From Pseudacidovorax intermedius (GTDB lineage Bacteria; Pseudomonadota; Gammaproteobacteria; Burkholderiales; Burkholderiaceae_C): a stretch of 37,066 nt of DNA. A program made the position numbers and the translations under genes. The notes beneath the pieces are model-generated. The model had not been told where the DNA came from. It saw only the letters and a list, made by a program, of their open reading frames with translations, and made no database searches. The DNA is taken from the NCBI RefSeq assembly GCF_001476815.1, contig NZ_LDSL01000079.1, forward strand, positions 1 to 37,066, written 5' to 3'. Below, piece after piece: positions 35,386 through 37,066 of this stretch (the first letter of the stretch is position 1; every line of letters starts with the position of its first letter).

Positions 35386-35720
35386 AGTCCAAGCCGGTCG
35401 TTCCACGCCAGGCCGCCCTGCGCGACGTGGACGACGCGGTGGACTGGTATCTGCGTCAGGACGCGCCGCCGGCCGCACTTGGATTCATCGACGAACTCGA
35501 GCGCGCCTATGCCCACATCGGCCGCCATCCTGCGACCGGTTCACCGCGCTATGCACACGCGCTTGACCTTCCTGGCTTGCGCTTCTGGCCTCTCAAGCGC
35601 TTCCCTTACCTCGTGTTCTACGTGGAGCATGCAGACCGCATCGACGTCTGGCGCGTGCTCGCCAGCGATCGCGATCTGCCCACCTGGCTGCGCGAGACGC
35701 AAGGACCAGAGCACACGTGA
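35382..35720 (+). CDS. ParE/RelE-family toxin
   Basis: This basic protein of 112 residues has the ParE fold pattern: QAALRDVDDAVDWYLRQDAP (helical hairpin), GSPRYAHALDLPGLRFWPLKRFPYLVFY, written in parts as GSPRYAHALDLPG and LRFWPLKRFPYLVFY, and the final strand IDVWRVLASDRD. ParE members poison DNA gyrase, while RelE members cut mRNA. The partner and sequence favour ParE, but the target is not proved. It is translationally coupled to the antitoxin. Codon use is somewhat less GC-biased than in the catabolic genes. Confidence 0.88.
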   Translation: MKSKPVVPRQAALRDVDDAVDWYLRQDAPPAALGFIDELERAYAHIGRHPATGSPRYAHALDLPGLRFWPLKRFPYLVFYVEHADRIDVWRVLASDRDLPTWLRETQGPEHT

Positions 35721-35777
35721 ATCGACGGCCAGACTGATGCGCAGTCTCGAGGCCACGCCCGAGCAACGACGAACGAC

Positions 35778-37066
35778 ATGACGACCAGTCCAGAACTCAT
35801 CCACGAACCCGCCCGCACCCTCCCCGTCTTCGGCGAATGGGACGTCGTGGTCGTCGGCGGCGGCCCGGCCGGCATCGCGGCGGCAGTGAGCGCCGCGCGG
35901 CAGGGCGCGCGCACGCTGCTGGTGGAACGCTACGGCTTCCTCGGCGGCATGGGCACGGCCGGCGGGGTGACCAACTTCGCGGGCCTCTATGGCCGGCGCG
36001 GCGGCGAGATGCAGCTGCTGGTGCGCGGCGTGGCCGACGAACTGCTGGCGCGCATCGACGCGCTGGGCGGCCTCAACCGGCCGCAGGACGGCATGCAGGG
36101 CCGCATCCGCGTGCGCTCCTACGACACCTCGGCCTACAAGTGCGCCGCCGACCAGATGCTGGCCGATGCGGGCGTGGACCTGCTCTTCCACGCCTGGGCC
36201 GCAGCCGTGGTGCTGGACGGCGCGCGCATCGCCGCGCTGGTGGTCGAGACCAAGTCCGGCCGCCAGGCGATCCGCGCCGCGGCCTTCGTCGATGCCAGCG
36301 GCGATGCCGACGTGGCGGCCTTCGCCGGCGTGCCCTTCGAGGTCGGCGATGGGCAGGGCAGCGGGCTCTTCCCCACCACCATGTTCCGCGTCGGCCAGGT
36401 CGATGCGGAGCCGGCGCTGGAAGCGGTGGGCGAGTTCAAGGCCATCAACGACTGGATCGAACGCGTCAAGGCCGCCAAGCCCGGCGAGTACCGCTTCGCG
36501 CGCGAAGGCGCGATCCTGCGGCCCAACATCGACCCGCGCGAATGGCGCGCCAACGTCACGCAGATCCGCAATGCCGAAGGCCGTGCGATGAACGGCGTGG
36601 ACGCGCGCGAGCTGAGCGCGGGCGAGCTGGAGGGCCGGCGGCAGGTGGCCGAGTTCCACCGCTTCCTCAAGGCCGAGATCCCGGGCTTCGCGCAGTCGGC
36701 CATCGTGGAGATCGCACCCCAGGTGGGCATCCGCGAGACCCGGCGCATCCGCGGCCTCTACGCGCTGGCCGGCGAGGACATCCTGGGCTCGGCGAAATTC
36801 GACGACGTGATCGGCCTGAGCGCCTGGCCGATGGAGCTGCATGCGGACGGCCGCATCGAGTGGGGCTTTCCGCGCGACGCCGACAACGCCTACCACCACC
36901 TGCCGTGGCGCATGCTGGTGCCGCTGGGCGTGGACAACCTGCTGGTGGCCGGCCGCTGCGCCAGCATGACGCACGAGGGCCAGTCAGCCGCCCGGGCCAG
37001 CGGCGGCTGCTTCGCGATGGGCCAGGCGGCCGGAACTGCGGCGGCGCACCTCGGCACGGGCCGCTT
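35778..37066 (+). CDS. FAD-dependent oxidoreductase, N-terminal part (3' end outside window)
   Basis: At least 429 residues are present and the frame is open at the right edge. A Rossmann motif WDVVVVGGGPAGIAAAVSAARQG lies near residue 21 (core GGGPAGIAAA). VERYGFLGGMGTAGGVTNF is typical of the FAD_oxidored family (PF12831), and late segments LLVAGRCASMTHEGQSAARA and SGGCFAMGQAAGTAA complete the FAD-binding fold. The reaction is unknown; relatives are often linked to catabolic clusters and Bug genes. The ATG at 35778 is 57 bases after the toxin stop. No clear ribosome site is seen. Confidence 0.85.
   Translation, partial: MTTSPELIHEPARTLPVFGEWDVVVVGGGPAGIAAAVSAARQGARTLLVERYGFLGGMGTAGGVTNFAGLYGRRGGEMQLLVRGVADELLARIDALGGLNRPQDGMQGRIRVRSYDTSAYKCAADQMLADAGVDLLFHAWAAAVVLDGARIAALVVETKSGRQAIRAAAFVDASGDADVAAFAGVPFEVGDGQGSGLFPTTMFRVGQVDAEPALEAVGEFKAINDWIERVKAAKPGEYRFAREGAILRPNIDPREWRANVTQIRNAEGRAMNGVDARELSAGELEGRRQVAEFHRFLKAEIPGFAQSAIVEIAPQVGIRETRRIRGLYALAGEDILGSAKFDDVIGLSAWPMELHADGRIEWGFPRDADNAYHHLPWRMLVPLGVDNLLVAGRCASMTHEGQSAARASGGCFAMGQAAGTAAAHLGTGR

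Noticed and set aside
35541-36974. Long open frame of about 477 codons on the minus strand opposite the FAD oxidoreductase
   Set aside because: It is rich in His, Ala, Gly and Arg and has no family motif. The plus-strand frame has clear FAD motifs. High GC content makes such antisense frames common.

Overview
The window is very GC-rich with compact, often overlapping genes. It looks like a chromosomal piece of a betaproteobacterium of the order Burkholderiales, most likely a Comamonadaceae member. Three things point there: the number of Bug-type (TctC-like) periplasmic binding proteins, the aromatic-acid gene sets, and the intergenic repeats. No genus can be named from the sequence alone. I saw no rRNA, tRNA, CRISPR array, insertion sequence or phage genes.

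Layout. 1-1209: the end of a uracil-DNA glycosylase-like gene, then pyrF. 1417-2985: a membrane-bound CSS-motif/EAL c-di-GMP phosphodiesterase. 3087-7730: a homogentisate module made of a divergent IclR regulator, hmgA, a Bug protein translationally coupled to hmgA, and fahA, closed by a 17-bp-stem bidirectional terminator. 7846-9691: a divergent pair, a Bug protein and a second IclR regulator. 9839-17700: a leftward cluster (LigI-like amidohydrolase, Bug, RraA-type aldolase, D-2-hydroxyacid dehydrogenase, Bug, Bug, second LigI-like amidohydrolase, SMP-30 lactonase). 18018-21777: a rightward PaoABC-like molybdenum aldehyde dehydrogenase operon. 21841-23040: a lone Fic protein. 23168-27879: dctD, dctB and dctA. 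28115-28594: an acyl-CoA thioesterase. 28631-32901: a LysR regulator and a 3-hydroxybenzoate/gentisate module (6-monooxygenase, fumarylpyruvate hydrolase, gentisate dioxygenase), followed by two Bug genes to 35075. 35134-35720: a ParD/ParE-like toxin-antitoxin pair. 35778 to the end: a truncated FAD-dependent oxidoreductase.

How it fits together. The region specialises in organic and aromatic acid catabolism. Homogentisate goes to fumarate and acetoacetate. 3-Hydroxybenzoate goes through gentisate to fumarate and pyruvate. The C4-dicarboxylate products match the substrates of the neighbouring DctA/DctBD uptake system. Both ring-cleavage modules lack their cis-trans isomerase here. Seven Bug binding proteins are present without any TctA/TctB membrane subunits, so they must use membrane partners elsewhere or act as sensors.

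The most notable result is a shared promoter plan in front of the Bug gene at 8817 and the amidohydrolase operon at 17700. Both carry a 13-bp palindrome TTCGnTCAnCGAA, a TTGT-type -35 and a TAGAGT -10 at identical spacing. This predicts that the IclR regulator at 8927 controls the uncharacterised 9.8-17.7 kb pathway. Other regulatory finds are a consensus sigma-54 promoter for dctA, a terminator that lies inside the predicted 5' end of dctB, a palindromic operator in the fic promoter, helically phased repeats before the toxin-antitoxin pair, and a three-copy intergenic hairpin repeat with compensatory base-pair changes.
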